Source of the DNA: VFMC01 sp040380855
GTDB taxonomy: Bacteria > Actinomycetota > Acidimicrobiia > Acidimicrobiales > Ilumatobacteraceae
Direction: 5' to 3'
Assembly (NCBI GenBank): GCA_040380855.1
Contig: JBEIIG010000008.1
Coordinates: forward strand, 1 to 64,000
DNA: 64,000 nucleotides
Below the pieces are notes generated by a model. The model saw only the letters and a program-made list of their open reading frames with translations. It ran no database searches and was not told the DNA's origin. The stretch's first letter is position 1. Every line of letters begins with the position of its first letter. Shown piece by piece: positions 1-7,583 of this stretch. A program made the translations under genes and the position numbers.

Positions 1-135
1 CACCACGGTTTACGCACCGACGCTGGGGCCGTCATCGCCTCGACCTTCCAACCGGCCACGCGCAGCCAGGAGCGCCGAGTGCCCGATCGCCAGCCTCACT
101 CGATCACCGAAATATCTCCAGTGAGGTATTGATCG
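1..135. other. left edge, no gene recognised
   Basis: Nothing recognisable is seen here. No reading frame with a convincing start or family signature enters from the left edge. It is the region downstream of the minus-strand HIT gene. Confidence 0.4.
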
Positions 136-711
136 TCAAACGAGACGGCCTCGCGCCGCAAGCTCGGCTCGAACAGCTGATGCGATGGCCGTGAGCTCCT
201 CGGGGGTCCGCTTGAACCACACCCGGTTGGTGATGGCATAGCCGACGTACGGATCACCGGCAGCCCTCGGAAAGAGATGCATGTGCAGGTGCGGAATCGT
301 GTTCCCGTGAATCTCGTAGTTCATCTTCGCGGGCCGAACCGCCCTCGCAAGTCCGCGAGCGACCGCCATCGCCTCAGCGAAGAACGTGTCCCGGGCACCG
401 TCGTCAAGATCGTACGGCTCGACTGCGTGCCGCTTGGTGCTCACGCAGACATACCCGGGCAACGTCGCATCGACGGGTGCGGTGACCCAACACATGTCGG
501 TTTCGGCGATGACCTCGTCCGACGGGGGACCTGGTCCTTGGCACCACGGACAGCCCGCTTCCGTCTGCATGGCATCCCACTGTTCGGGGTTGTCGGCCCA
601 CAGCCTGCCGCTCGCGTTCGAGAGGATCGTGATCGACTCGCCGGAACTGTCAATGGCCATCCGCGCCAGAATGTCCACTAGGGGCGCAGAATGCAAGGCA
701 CTATCGAACAC
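136..711 (-). CDS. HIT-family (histidine triad) hydrolase/transferase
   Basis: A 191-residue cytoplasmic protein of the histidine-triad superfamily, whose members hydrolyse or transfer nucleotidyl groups from adenylated or dinucleoside substrates. The triad HLHMH lies at residues 141-145, preceded by the typical HGNTIP. An upstream CPWC pair (54-57) resembles the zinc-binding cysteines of GalT-like and some HIT proteins. The substrate cannot be read from the sequence. The first codon is GTG; an in-frame ATG 17 codons later (position 660) is an alternative, and neither has a clear ribosome-binding site. It stands alone, with its 5' end facing the DUF402 gene. Family assignment is firm, exact activity unknown. 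Confidence 0.8.
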   Translation of the reverse strand: MFDSALHSAPLVDILARMAIDSSGESITILSNASGRLWADNPEQWDAMQTEAGCPWCQGPGPPSDEVIAETDMCWVTAPVDATLPGYVCVSTKRHAVEPYDLDDGARDTFFAEAMAVARGLARAVRPAKMNYEIHGNTIPHLHMHLFPRAAGDPYVGYAITNRVWFKRTPEELTAIASAVRAELAARGRLV

Positions 712-813
712 AGATCATCCGATCTGGGTGTGCCACCTACCGCCGGATGACGCGCGTCGGTGTCGATCGGCCGCGAGGTCACCGGCGGCGGTAAGCGAAC
801 GAGACTGCAGGCC

Positions 814-1440
814 ATGAACGCACGCTGGAATCGAGACGACCTCATCATCCGACGCGAGGTACTCGGTCTTCAGCCCGTCGAGGTGGCGACCGCGACCGCG
901 GCGACCGGTGTGTGGCTCGAAGCCCCGGTGTTCGTCGTCGACGACAACCCGGAGCACCTCGTGACCTACATGGCGCCCAGCGCCCCGTTTCGGTTCCCAG
1001 TGGGCTCATGGCCGACACCTGATGGCCGTCATCCGTGGCATGGGCGGTCCGGGTGGCAAGGCAATGGGTGTCTCATGGTCCAGCGGCCGGGTGAGCACCA
1101 TGCCGTCTGGCACTTCTGGAACGGACCCGATCGCGAGTTCGTCTGTTGGTACCTCAACGTGCAGACGGCCTTCGTTCGCGCCGCTGCCGGCTACGACACC
1201 CAGGACCTCGAGTTGGATCTTGTCGTCTTTCCCGACGGGTCACACATCGTGAAGGACGACGAAGTCCTCGATGACCGAGTTTCTGAAGGGCGCTACTCAC
1301 CGGAACTCGTCACCTGGGTCCGTCACTACGGGCAGATGCTGATCAGGCGCCTGGAGGCCGACGGGCCGTGGTGGGACCAGTCATGGGCCGCATGGGAACC
1401 CGATCCCGGCTGGACCAACCCGGCGTTTCCTGACGCGTGA
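814..1440 (+). CDS. DUF402 (FomD-like) protein
   Basis: A 208-residue protein from the ATG at 814; an in-frame GTG at 760 would add 18 unconvincing residues. The sequence carries the hallmark of the DUF402/FomD fold: a beta-rich barrel with WYLNVQ near the middle, followed by an acidic stretch rich in D and E (ELDLVVFPDGS, then KDDEVLDD) that in characterised members binds a divalent metal. FomD hydrolyses a cytidylyl phosphonate in fosfomycin synthesis, and related proteins are nucleoside di- or triphosphatases. No phosphonate genes are nearby, so a general nucleotide phosphatase is the safer reading. It is monocistronic, and the minus-strand tmRNA terminator lies about 270 bp downstream. 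Confidence 0.75.
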   Translation: MNARWNRDDLIIRREVLGLQPVEVATATAATGVWLEAPVFVVDDNPEHLVTYMAPSAPFRFPVGSWPTPDGRHPWHGRSGWQGNGCLMVQRPGEHHAVWHFWNGPDREFVCWYLNVQTAFVRAAAGYDTQDLELDLVVFPDGSHIVKDDEVLDDRVSEGRYSPELVTWVRHYGQMLIRRLEADGPWWDQSWAAWEPDPGWTNPAFPDA

Positions 1441-1710
1441 TGCAAAGGTGGACGCGCTTGGCTCGAAGTCATGATCTCGACGGCTGTGCGCCCGCCGGTG
1501 AGAAGCTGGCAGAAGACCCACTCGACGTCGGTCACCCGGACGCGGGTTCTCGAAGTCACGATGGTTACCTCTGCACTTCAGCCGCAAATGCGTCCCCGAA
1601 CGCCGGTTATCTGCGATGCCGCCCTGTACCTCCGGTCGCTCTGGAGGTACGCCGCTCGGTCGAAACTCGCTGTCCCCTGGAGACGCAGCTCGCGTTGCAG
1701 CTGGCATCGG
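1441..1710. other. intergenic stretch between DUF402 gene and tmRNA terminator
   Basis: No gene is seen in these 270 bases. Short frames on both strands lack family signatures. The only structure noticed is an 8-bp-arm inverted repeat at 1626-1650. Confidence 0.5.
1626..1650. repeat. inverted repeat, 8-bp arms
   Basis: GTACCTCC at 1626-1633 and GGAGGTAC at 1643-1650 are perfect complements separated by 9 bases. There is no T-tract on either side, so it is either a weak terminator for the DUF402 gene or a protein-binding site. Confidence 0.4.
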
Positions 1711-1748
1711 AAAACGCACGAACCCGGACCCACTCGGGCCCGGGTTCG
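1711..1748 (-). terminator. rho-independent-like terminator of tmRNA
   Basis: On the minus strand a strong hairpin (arms CGAACCCGG and CCGGGTTCG, 1719-1748) lies 18 bases beyond the mature tmRNA 3' end. It is followed within a few bases by TTTT (complement of 1711-1714). The position just after a stable RNA supports a processing/termination signal. Confidence 0.7.
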
Positions 1749-1765
1749 TATGCACTGCAATTGCG

Positions 1766-2154
1766 TGGAGCTGGGGAGAATTGAACTCCCGTCCATCAGG
1801 CACTGAGCGCCCGTGATACGACCATTCCCGACTTCGTCCCTGACGCAGGGACACCGGCGGGTCGGCTGGCCATCACCCGAAGATGGTGGCCCGCGACTCG
1901 TCTTTCCGAGCAGTCATCGGTCTTTCCCGACGCCAGCAGTCTTTTCCGCTGTCATCCTCCGCTTCTGTTGCCGGGCTGCGGTGGATCGGCCCCGTGCGCC
2001 ATTTCTGGTCACGATGTCTCTTCACAACCTGACGAATCAGGCGGCGAGAGCGAACTGCTCGTTGGCAATTCTTTGTGTTGCCCCGTTTAGCGAGTCTGAG
2101 CAACTCGGGTCGCACGCTCGACCAATGACACTGACGTCGAATCCTGTCAGCCCC
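1766..2154 (-). ncRNA. ssrA: transfer-messenger RNA (tmRNA)
   Basis: A 389-nt tmRNA, which rescues stalled ribosomes and tags the nascent protein for proteolysis. The 5' end reads GGGGCTGACAGGATTCGACG and the 3' end carries a T-arm with GGTTCAA-like loop (GAGTTCAATTCTCC) followed by CAGCTCCA. GGGGCTG and CAGCTCC pair as the seven-base acceptor stem, with one G-U pair. The CCA is not fully encoded: after the discriminator A come CGC. The internal tag frame at 2037-2081 (minus strand) reads ATQRIANEQFALAA followed by TGA, ending in the ALAA typical of ssrA degrons. The partner gene smpB is at 7074-7571. Confidence 0.95.
2037..2081 (-). other. tmRNA proteolysis-tag reading frame
   Basis: Inside the tmRNA, a GCA resume codon begins a 14-codon frame, ATQRIANEQFALAA, ended by TGA. 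The C-terminal ALAA is the recognition signal for ClpXP-type proteases in bacterial ssrA tags. A clpP gene is present at 33376. Confidence 0.9.
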
Positions 2155-2272
2155 GTGGTTGAACGACGCCGAGTGTAACTCCGGGCTGTGGCGAAGTGTT
2201 CCCGCGGTAGCGAGTTGGATGTACCGGCGTCACCGGATGGCACGCCCCGCAGTCGGCTGCCAGACTGCAGGC

Positions 2273-2635
2273 ATGACGCTCGTGAGCTGGTTCGAGATCC
2301 CGGTCGTCGACATCGAGCGGGCGGTCGCCTTCTACGAGCACGTCTTCGAGGTCGAGTTGGAACGCACCGTCATCGATGGGCACCCGATGGCGCTCTTCCC
2401 CGATGCCGACGAGCCCGGGAGTGCGAGCGGCGCCTTGGCGACGGGCGACAGCTATGTGCCGTCGATCGACGGCACACGCGTGTACTTCCGTGTCGACGAC
2501 GTGGCAGCCACGCTCGCGCGGGCGCTCGACCGAGGCGGGCAGCTGCTCTACCCGGTCACCGACGTCGGTGAGCAGGGCGTGGTGGCCGAGTTCTCCGACA
2601 CCGAGGGCAACCGCATCGCCCTGTCAGGCGCCTGA
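2273..2635 (+). CDS. VOC (glyoxalase/bleomycin-resistance fold) protein
   Basis: A 120-residue single-domain VOC protein from the ATG at 2273. It shows the paired beta-alpha-beta-beta-beta layout: WFEIPVVDIERAVAFYEHVF near the N-terminus and a second module ending EFSDTEGNRIAL. Members bind a metal and act as dioxygenases, isomerases, glyoxalases or drug-binding proteins; the metal residues here do not point to one activity. The gene just downstream is convergent and overlaps its last 12 bases (lysyl-oxidase-like lipoprotein, 2624). Family firm, function unknown. Confidence 0.75.
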   Translation: MTLVSWFEIPVVDIERAVAFYEHVFEVELERTVIDGHPMALFPDADEPGSASGALATGDSYVPSIDGTRVYFRVDDVAATLARALDRGGQLLYPVTDVGEQGVVAEFSDTEGNRIALSGA

Positions 2636-4435
2636 TTTCATCGACGCGACGGGAGTGCCCGGCTTCGGCGACGAGAACCCGGGCGACATCTCCATCGGTG
2701 TCTCGGTGTCGATGCCCATGTACGGAGGCACGCTCACGGTGCGGGCCCCGGGCACACCGCCCAGGCGCACGATCCGCTCCGACACGTTGTTCTTCGACGA
2801 GACCTCGTAGAGGTTGCCCTCGGGGTTGGCCGTGATGCGGATCGTGTAGACGCCGTTGGGAAGGTCGGTGATGTCGAACGACTGGCCCGACACACTCTGC
2901 ATGTACAGATCGCCCCACCCGACGGCCAGCACCTCGCGCACCCACAGGGCGTCCTCGGCGCCACAACTGGTGGCGAGCGACTCCTGCTGGATGGTCCACA
3001 CCACACCGGGCAGGGTGAGGTCGACCGGGTAGTTGTTGGCCAGGCACCACGACTGCTTCCCGCTCAGTTGGCTCTCACCTGATTCGTTCACCAGTTCGTA
3101 GCGGGAGAAGTCCTGGAAGTGCCAGTGGTCGTGGCCGCCGCCGCGGTGGTACTCGAGCGTGCCGATCGGCGCACTGCCGATGGCCTGGCCGTCGGCGTAG
3201 AACGTCTGATAGCCGTCCATCAGGTCGGGCTTCGAGGCGCTGCGGAAGCCATCGATCACCATCGGTGCCGGCCCGGCATTCCAGGTGACAGCGGCGAAGT
3301 TGAGCAGATCGTGCTCGCCGTCGTTGGAGGTGCTGATACCGAATGCCGGGAGCGCTTGCAGGTCGGGCACCGTGGTCGGGTCGGGTCGAGCGTCCGACCC
3401 ATCGGGTCGACCGTTGTGATCGTGCGGTGCCTCGGGTTGGTCGACGAGGTCCTCGGTGTAGACGTCGGATGGCAGGGTGCCGTTCGGGATGCCGAACAGG
3501 TCGTGCATCCCGTCGCCGTTCACATCGACGTCGGCGTCCTGGAAGTCGCTGATGCCATCACCGTCGGCGTCGATCAGCGGATCGATCAGGTCGTCGATGC
3601 CGTCGTTGTCCTGATCGGCGTTGTAGGTGTCGTCCTGCCAATTGGGGATGCCATCGCCGTCGTCGTCGTTCATGTCCTGGAACCCGGGGATCGGTTCCTT
3701 CACCTGCAGATCGAGCGTGACCGGCTGGAGACCGCCAAGCCACGTCGAGTACGGCTCGGCCACCTCGACCTGCATCGAGTACTTGCCTGCGGGCAGGTCG
3801 GCGGGCAACTCGATACCGCCGTACAGGCTCACCGGTGTGGCCCACCCCTGCGCGATGCCCCACACCGAACCGAGGCTCAGCAACTGGCCCGAACAGTCGA
3901 ACGGGTAGGGGTTGAGATCGGGTCCCGTCGCATCGATGCGCTGCGGCGAGCCGTTCGGGCAGAAGGCGAGCGCCTGGTTGCTGGCCACCTTGCTGTCGGC
4001 GCCACGCACGGTCACCTCGACGAATCCTTGGAAGCCGGTCCAGTCGAACTCGGCGCCCTTCGGAGTGGGGAGCCGGCGGCTTCCTGCGGCGGAGATGAGG
4101 CGGGCGTCGACGGTGAGGGGCTGGTCGTAGTCGGCGCGGGTGACGTCGAACTGCAGTGACGCACCTCGGCTGCCGAGATACACCGGCACCGATACGTACG
4201 TGGCCTGTCCCGCCACCTGTTCGACGTTCACCTGGGTGTCGCCGACGATCAGTTCAACCGACTGCTCGACCTCCGGAGGCGGCGCCGTTGTGGTGGTAGC
4301 GGTCGCTGTGGTCGTTGGTGCCGCAGTCGTTGCAGGGGCAGTGGTGGACGGTGGTGCCGCATCGGGGCGGTCGTCGGCGCAAGACGCCAACACGACCACC
4401 GGGATCACCAGCAGGGGCATCCAGCGGCGGATCAT
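2624..4435 (-). CDS. lysyl-oxidase-like lipoprotein with calcium-binding repeats
   Basis: A 603-residue predicted surface lipoprotein. The start at 4435 is preferred because AGAGGA lies 6 bases upstream. A hydrophobic signal ends in a LASC lipobox (Cys19), then a Thr/Ala/Pro-rich stalk (about 25-55). Residues about 254-312 hold thrombospondin-type-3-like DxDxDG repeats (for example DDDGDGIPNWQD and DADGDGISDFQD). The C-terminal region resembles the catalytic domain of copper amine/lysyl oxidase. It has HDHWH (435-439), matching the copper HxHxH; GKQSWC, whose Lys460 aligns with the lysine of the LTQ cofactor; and GDLY, whose Tyr511 aligns with the LTQ tyrosine. DITDLPNGVYTIRI and the SKNNVSER segment follow as in animal enzymes. 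It probably deaminates amines or lysines at the cell surface. Activity is inferred. Confidence 0.82.
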   Translation of the reverse strand: MIRRWMPLLVIPVVVLASCADDRPDAAPPSTTAPATTAAPTTTATATTTTAPPPEVEQSVELIVGDTQVNVEQVAGQATYVSVPVYLGSRGASLQFDVTRADYDQPLTVDARLISAAGSRRLPTPKGAEFDWTGFQGFVEVTVRGADSKVASNQALAFCPNGSPQRIDATGPDLNPYPFDCSGQLLSLGSVWGIAQGWATPVSLYGGIELPADLPAGKYSMQVEVAEPYSTWLGGLQPVTLDLQVKEPIPGFQDMNDDDGDGIPNWQDDTYNADQDNDGIDDLIDPLIDADGDGISDFQDADVDVNGDGMHDLFGIPNGTLPSDVYTEDLVDQPEAPHDHNGRPDGSDARPDPTTVPDLQALPAFGISTSNDGEHDLLNFAAVTWNAGPAPMVIDGFRSASKPDLMDGYQTFYADGQAIGSAPIGTLEYHRGGGHDHWHFQDFSRYELVNESGESQLSGKQSWCLANNYPVDLTLPGVVWTIQQESLATSCGAEDALWVREVLAVGWGDLYMQSVSGQSFDITDLPNGVYTIRITANPEGNLYEVSSKNNVSERIVRLGGVPGARTVSVPPYMGIDTETPMEMSPGFSSPKPGTPVASMKSGA

Positions 4436-4440
4436 CCATT

Positions 4441-4447
4441 CCTCTTT
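4441..4447 (-). promoter_or_regulatory. ribosome-binding site choosing the lipoprotein start
   Basis: The minus strand reads AGAGGAA just before ATGGATGATCC. This places translation at the ATG of 4435 rather than nine codons upstream, and it makes a normal-length lipoprotein signal. Confidence 0.55.
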
Positions 4448-4556
4448 CGACAGTGTCTTCACAGCCCGCGGCAGGTGGCACTCCGACCTGCGTCGGGCCG
4501 CAGGATAGGTCGCTCGGCGCGGCCGCCGCCTTCACCTTGTGGACGAGGAGCGTCCC

Positions 4557-5042
4557 TCAGTTGCGCAACGCGTAGCCGACCGACAGCGAGGCGGCCAACG
4601 CAACCCACACGTTGTAGGGCACCAGGATTGCACCGGCCCACGTGCGGGTGCTCCATGCAGCAACCACGATGGGAACGGTCAACACGGCGGCCGAGATGAG
4701 CGCGATCGCAGCCGGCCACAACGAATGGCTGATGTAGAACAACCGGGCCCAGGTGAGTGCGGAAGCGACGCTGAGCGCCAGGCCCACCAGCCACACCGTG
4801 CGGGCAGCGGCCGATCCGCTGAGCGCCACAGCGATGCCTGCGGCGATGAGCGCGGCGAAGTTGTACGGCCAGATGACGCCGAACACGGCGCCGGGCGGTT
4901 GCCAGGGCGGCTGGTCGAGTGAGCGGTACCAGGCATCGCCGGTTGTCACCCACAGGCCCGAACCGACGACGTAGCCGACGACCAGCGCGGTGCCGGCCAC
5001 GGCTGCCGAGATTCGGGCGATGTCCATACGCCACTGTGCCAC
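4557..5042 (-). CDS. tspO: TspO/MBR family tryptophan-rich membrane protein
   Basis: A 161-residue integral membrane protein with five hydrophobic segments. It carries the family signature WYRSLDQPPWQPP followed by FGVIWPYNFA, and the late LVPYNVWVALA. TspO proteins bind porphyrins and related tetrapyrroles in the membrane and have been tied to light and oxygen control of pigment genes and to stress responses. An internal ATG at 5027 is an alternative start. The gene lies upstream of, and on the same strand as, the lysyl-oxidase-like gene with a 121-bp gap. It is divergent from a carotenoid/fatty-acid hydroxylase-like gene, which hints at a shared pigment or light context. Confidence 0.9.
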   Translation of the reverse strand: MAQWRMDIARISAAVAGTALVVGYVVGSGLWVTTGDAWYRSLDQPPWQPPGAVFGVIWPYNFAALIAAGIAVALSGSAAARTVWLVGLALSVASALTWARLFYISHSLWPAAIALISAAVLTVPIVVAAWSTRTWAGAILVPYNVWVALAASLSVGYALRN

Positions 5043-5081
5043 GGACGGACGTGGCCCGGCGCGTCGGCCTAGCGTGTCGGT

Positions 5082-5783
5082 ATGGAGGCAGTCGCCAGCG
5101 AGCCGGTCGCACGGGCCAACACGCTCACCACGAAGCGGGCGACGGCGCGCACCTTCGCCAGCACAGGGTCGGGCCAGGTGGTGGTGCCGGTGGTGCTCGG
5201 TGCCGTTGCACTACGGGCGCTGCTCGCCGCCGGTCGGTGGCCGCTGAGTTGGGTCGATCTGGTGATGGCCGTCGTGGTCGTGGTGATGACCGGGCCGGTG
5301 GAGTGGGTGCTGCACCGACACGTGCTGCACGCACCGGTCGAATCGTTCGCCACCCGGCGCCTCGGGCTGGGCCTCGGGCATCGACAACACCATCTCGACC
5401 CGCCCGAGATGAAGTGGCTGATGCTGCGCGGTATCGAGATGGCCATCTTCCTCGGCATCCTCGCCGTGTTCACCGCACTGTGGGCCCTGCCGCTGGCATG
5501 GGCGCTGGGCGGCGGGCTGCTCGGCCCGTTGCTAACTGCGTTCGTGTTCACCGCGTTCGCGGCCGGGCACTACGAGTGGACCCACCTGCTGGTGCACACC
5601 GCTTATCGGCCACGCAGCCGCTACTACGCGCGGCTGGCCCGCAACCACCGCCGCCACCACTACCGCAACGAGCACTACTGGTTGGGTGTCACGTCGAACC
5701 TCGGCGACCGGTTGATGCACACCCTGCCCACCACCGACGACAGCGTGCCCCGCTCCGAGACCGCACGCACGCTCACCACCTGA
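5082..5783 (+). CDS. fatty-acid/carotenoid hydroxylase-like di-iron membrane protein
   Basis: A 233-residue membrane protein of the sterol desaturase/fatty-acid hydroxylase superfamily. Histidine clusters expected to hold two irons are present: EWVLHRHVLH (residues 74-83), GHRQHH (99-104), HYEWTHLLVH (163-172) and NHRRHHYRNEH (188-198). Four hydrophobic segments alternate with these. The size and the close spacing of the histidine motifs are like bacterial beta-carotene hydroxylases, but substrate cannot be fixed from sequence. It is divergent from tspO (39 bp apart). A carotenoid-cleaving oxygenase lies 6 kb away, so carotenoid modification is a reasonable but unproved role. Confidence 0.75.
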   Translation: MEAVASEPVARANTLTTKRATARTFASTGSGQVVVPVVLGAVALRALLAAGRWPLSWVDLVMAVVVVVMTGPVEWVLHRHVLHAPVESFATRRLGLGLGHRQHHLDPPEMKWLMLRGIEMAIFLGILAVFTALWALPLAWALGGGLLGPLLTAFVFTAFAAGHYEWTHLLVHTAYRPRSRYYARLARNHRRHHYRNEHYWLGVTSNLGDRLMHTLPTTDDSVPRSETARTLTT

Positions 5784-6070
5784 GCCCCTCACCGCTCAGC
5801 GACTGGCCTCGTCGCCCCCGAGTCCCACCCCACCCGTACCCCACCCGCACCCGACCCGATCCCGACCCGATCCGCACCCGACCCGGAGATCCGTGCGCCG
5901 AGACCCCCGTGGAGGTGGTCCAGGCTCACGAAGCTCGCTGGTCGGTGAGGTTGGGCCACGGTGAGGGTGGTCCAGGCTCACGGACGGGCGGGTGGGGCGG
6001 TTGGGTGGGGCGGGGAGGGGGGGGCTGGGGATGACGGGTGGTGCGGGGCGGATCGGCAACACTACGAGGC
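5784..6070. other. low-complexity GC-rich intergenic region
   Basis: No gene is seen. The first half is a run of imperfect CCCGACC/CCCACCC units (about 5817-5890). A 17-bp direct repeat follows (5914-5930 and 5966-5982), then a G-rich stretch (about 6001-6030) just before corA. It probably contains the corA promoter, but no clear -10/-35 pair was identified. Confidence 0.5.
5914..5982. repeat. 17-bp direct repeat pair
   Basis: GGTGGTCCAGGCTCACG occurs at 5914-5930 and again, identical, at 5966-5982 (52 bp period). It lies in the non-coding gap upstream of corA. Confidence 0.7.
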
Positions 6071-7042
6071 GTGATCGTCGACAGCGCTGCCTACGTCGAG
6101 GGCCGCCGGGTCGATGTGGCGCCCACGGCCGAGGAACTCCGCTCGTGGCACGAGCGCACCGACGGGTTCGTGTGGGTGGGCCTGCGCACGCCCAGCGCCG
6201 ACGAGCTGCATGCGATCTGCACTGCGCTCGACCTCGACGACATCCCGGTGTCGGCGGTGCTGGCCCCGCACACCCGCCCCGTGCTCGAGATCGAGGGCAC
6301 CACGGTGCAGATGGTGCTGCGCACCGCTCGGTACAACGACCCCGAGGAGTTGCTCGTCCTCGGCGAGATGACCGTGCTCATCGGGCCGCGGGCCATCGTG
6401 ACGGTGCGCCACGGACAGGCGAGCCCGCTGTCGCAACTGCGATCGCAACTCGAAGCCGAGCCCAGCCGACTCCGTGAGGGGCCAGCCGCGGTGGCCACCG
6501 CCATCGTCGGCCGGGTGATCAACGATTACGGGCCGGCACTCGACGGCTTCGAGAACGACGCCGTCGAAGCCGAACGCGATGTGTTCTCCGAGACCCGTCA
6601 TCAGCCCGTGAAGCGGCTCTACCAGTTGAAGCGCGAGGTGCGCGAACTGCTCGTCGCCGTCGACGCCCTGCAGGACCCACTCAACCGACTCATCCGCGTG
6701 ATCGGCCAGCAGTTGCCGCCCGACATCGTGGCCGACCTGAACGAGGCCGCCGACCAGCTCGACCGCACCGTCACCCGCATCATGTCGCTGTCGGGCCTGC
6801 TCGACGCCGCCCTCACGGCCAGCCTGGCGCAGATCTCGGTGCAGCAGAACGAGGACATGCGCAAGATCAGCGCCTGGGTGGCCATCGCCGCCGTGCCCAC
6901 GATGGTGGCCGGCATCTACGGCATGAACTTCGAGCACATGCCCGAACTGAGCCAACCGGCCAGTTATCCGATCGTGATCGGCGGCATGGTGGTGGTCGCC
7001 GTGCTGATGTACCGCGCCTTTCGCAAGAGCGGCTGGCTGTAG
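6071..7042 (+). CDS. corA: CorA-family magnesium/cobalt transporter
   Basis: A 323-residue CorA-type channel from the GTG at 6071. A large cytoplasmic N-terminal domain with long charged helices (around VKRLYQLKREVRELL) is followed by two C-terminal membrane helices. The first ends in the diagnostic YGMNF selectivity motif, and the second is VIGGMVVVAVLMYRAF before a basic tail. Pentameric CorA proteins admit Mg2+ and, for some, Co2+ or Ni2+. The second helix is only a few residues from the end, as usual. It is convergent with smpB. Confidence 0.93.
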   Translation: MIVDSAAYVEGRRVDVAPTAEELRSWHERTDGFVWVGLRTPSADELHAICTALDLDDIPVSAVLAPHTRPVLEIEGTTVQMVLRTARYNDPEELLVLGEMTVLIGPRAIVTVRHGQASPLSQLRSQLEAEPSRLREGPAAVATAIVGRVINDYGPALDGFENDAVEAERDVFSETRHQPVKRLYQLKREVRELLVAVDALQDPLNRLIRVIGQQLPPDIVADLNEAADQLDRTVTRIMSLSGLLDAALTASLAQISVQQNEDMRKISAWVAIAAVPTMVAGIYGMNFEHMPELSQPASYPIVIGGMVVVAVLMYRAFRKSGWL

Positions 7043-7073
7043 CGGCACTGGCCGCTGCGGCGGGTGTCGCCCG

Positions 7074-7571
7074 TCAGCCCATGCCCTTGCGCTGGCGGCC
7101 CAGCGCACGCTGGATCTCGCGCTGGCTGTCGCGTTCGGCGATGACCTGGCGCTTGTCGGCCTTCTTGCGGCCCCGGCCCATACCGATCTCCACCTTCACC
7201 CGGCCGTCTTTGAAATAGAGCGACAGCGGCACCATGGTGAGGTGCTCGCGCTTGATCTCAGCGGCGATGCGCTCGATCTCGCGGCGGTGCAGGAGCAGCT
7301 TGCGGGCCCGGTTCGGGTCGTGCGCCCCCACCCCGTGGGCGAACTGATACGGCGGGATGTGCATGCCATCGAGCCATACCTGGCCCTGAATGATGCGGGC
7401 AAACGCATCGGCGATCTGCACATGGCCTTCGCGCAACGCCTTCACCTCGCTGCCGGTGAGCACGATGCCGCACTCGATCTCGTCGACGATGCCGTAGTCG
7501 TGCCGGGCGCGCCGATTGGTGGCGATGATCTTCTTCCCGGGGTTCTTCCCGTTGTCGCGTGCGCCGGCCAT
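7074..7571 (-). CDS. smpB: SsrA-binding protein SmpB
   Basis: A 165-residue SmpB, the tmRNA partner that delivers it to stalled ribosomes. Family landmarks are NRRARHDY near the N-terminus, GIVLTGSEVKALREG, and a basic C-terminal tail (GRGRKKADKR then RQRKG) that enters the empty mRNA channel. It follows the ATG at 7571 preceded by unremarkable sequence. The tmRNA gene is about 5 kb away on the same strand. It is downstream of and co-directional with the DMT permease gene (12-bp gap), so the two may be co-transcribed. Confidence 0.95.
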   Translation of the reverse strand: MAGARDNGKNPGKKIIATNRRARHDYGIVDEIECGIVLTGSEVKALREGHVQIADAFARIIQGQVWLDGMHIPPYQFAHGVGAHDPNRARKLLLHRREIERIAAEIKREHLTMVPLSLYFKDGRVKVEIGMGRGRKKADKRQVIAERDSQREIQRALGRQRKGMG

Positions 7572-7583
7572 GGGCCGATCACG

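Noticed and set aside
1381..1854. Several open frames over the tmRNA 3' end and its terminator
   Set aside because: They overlap a well-supported tmRNA and have no family signature. They are by-products of high GC.
1441..2154. tmRNA 3' end as a phage or island attachment site
   Set aside because: No integrase and no duplicated tmRNA end were found in the window.
3119..4159. A 346-codon plus-strand open frame inside the lysyl-oxidase-like gene
   Set aside because: It is antisense to a gene with a lipobox, calcium repeats and conserved cofactor residues. Its composition (Val/Gly/His-rich) is typical of an antisense shadow.
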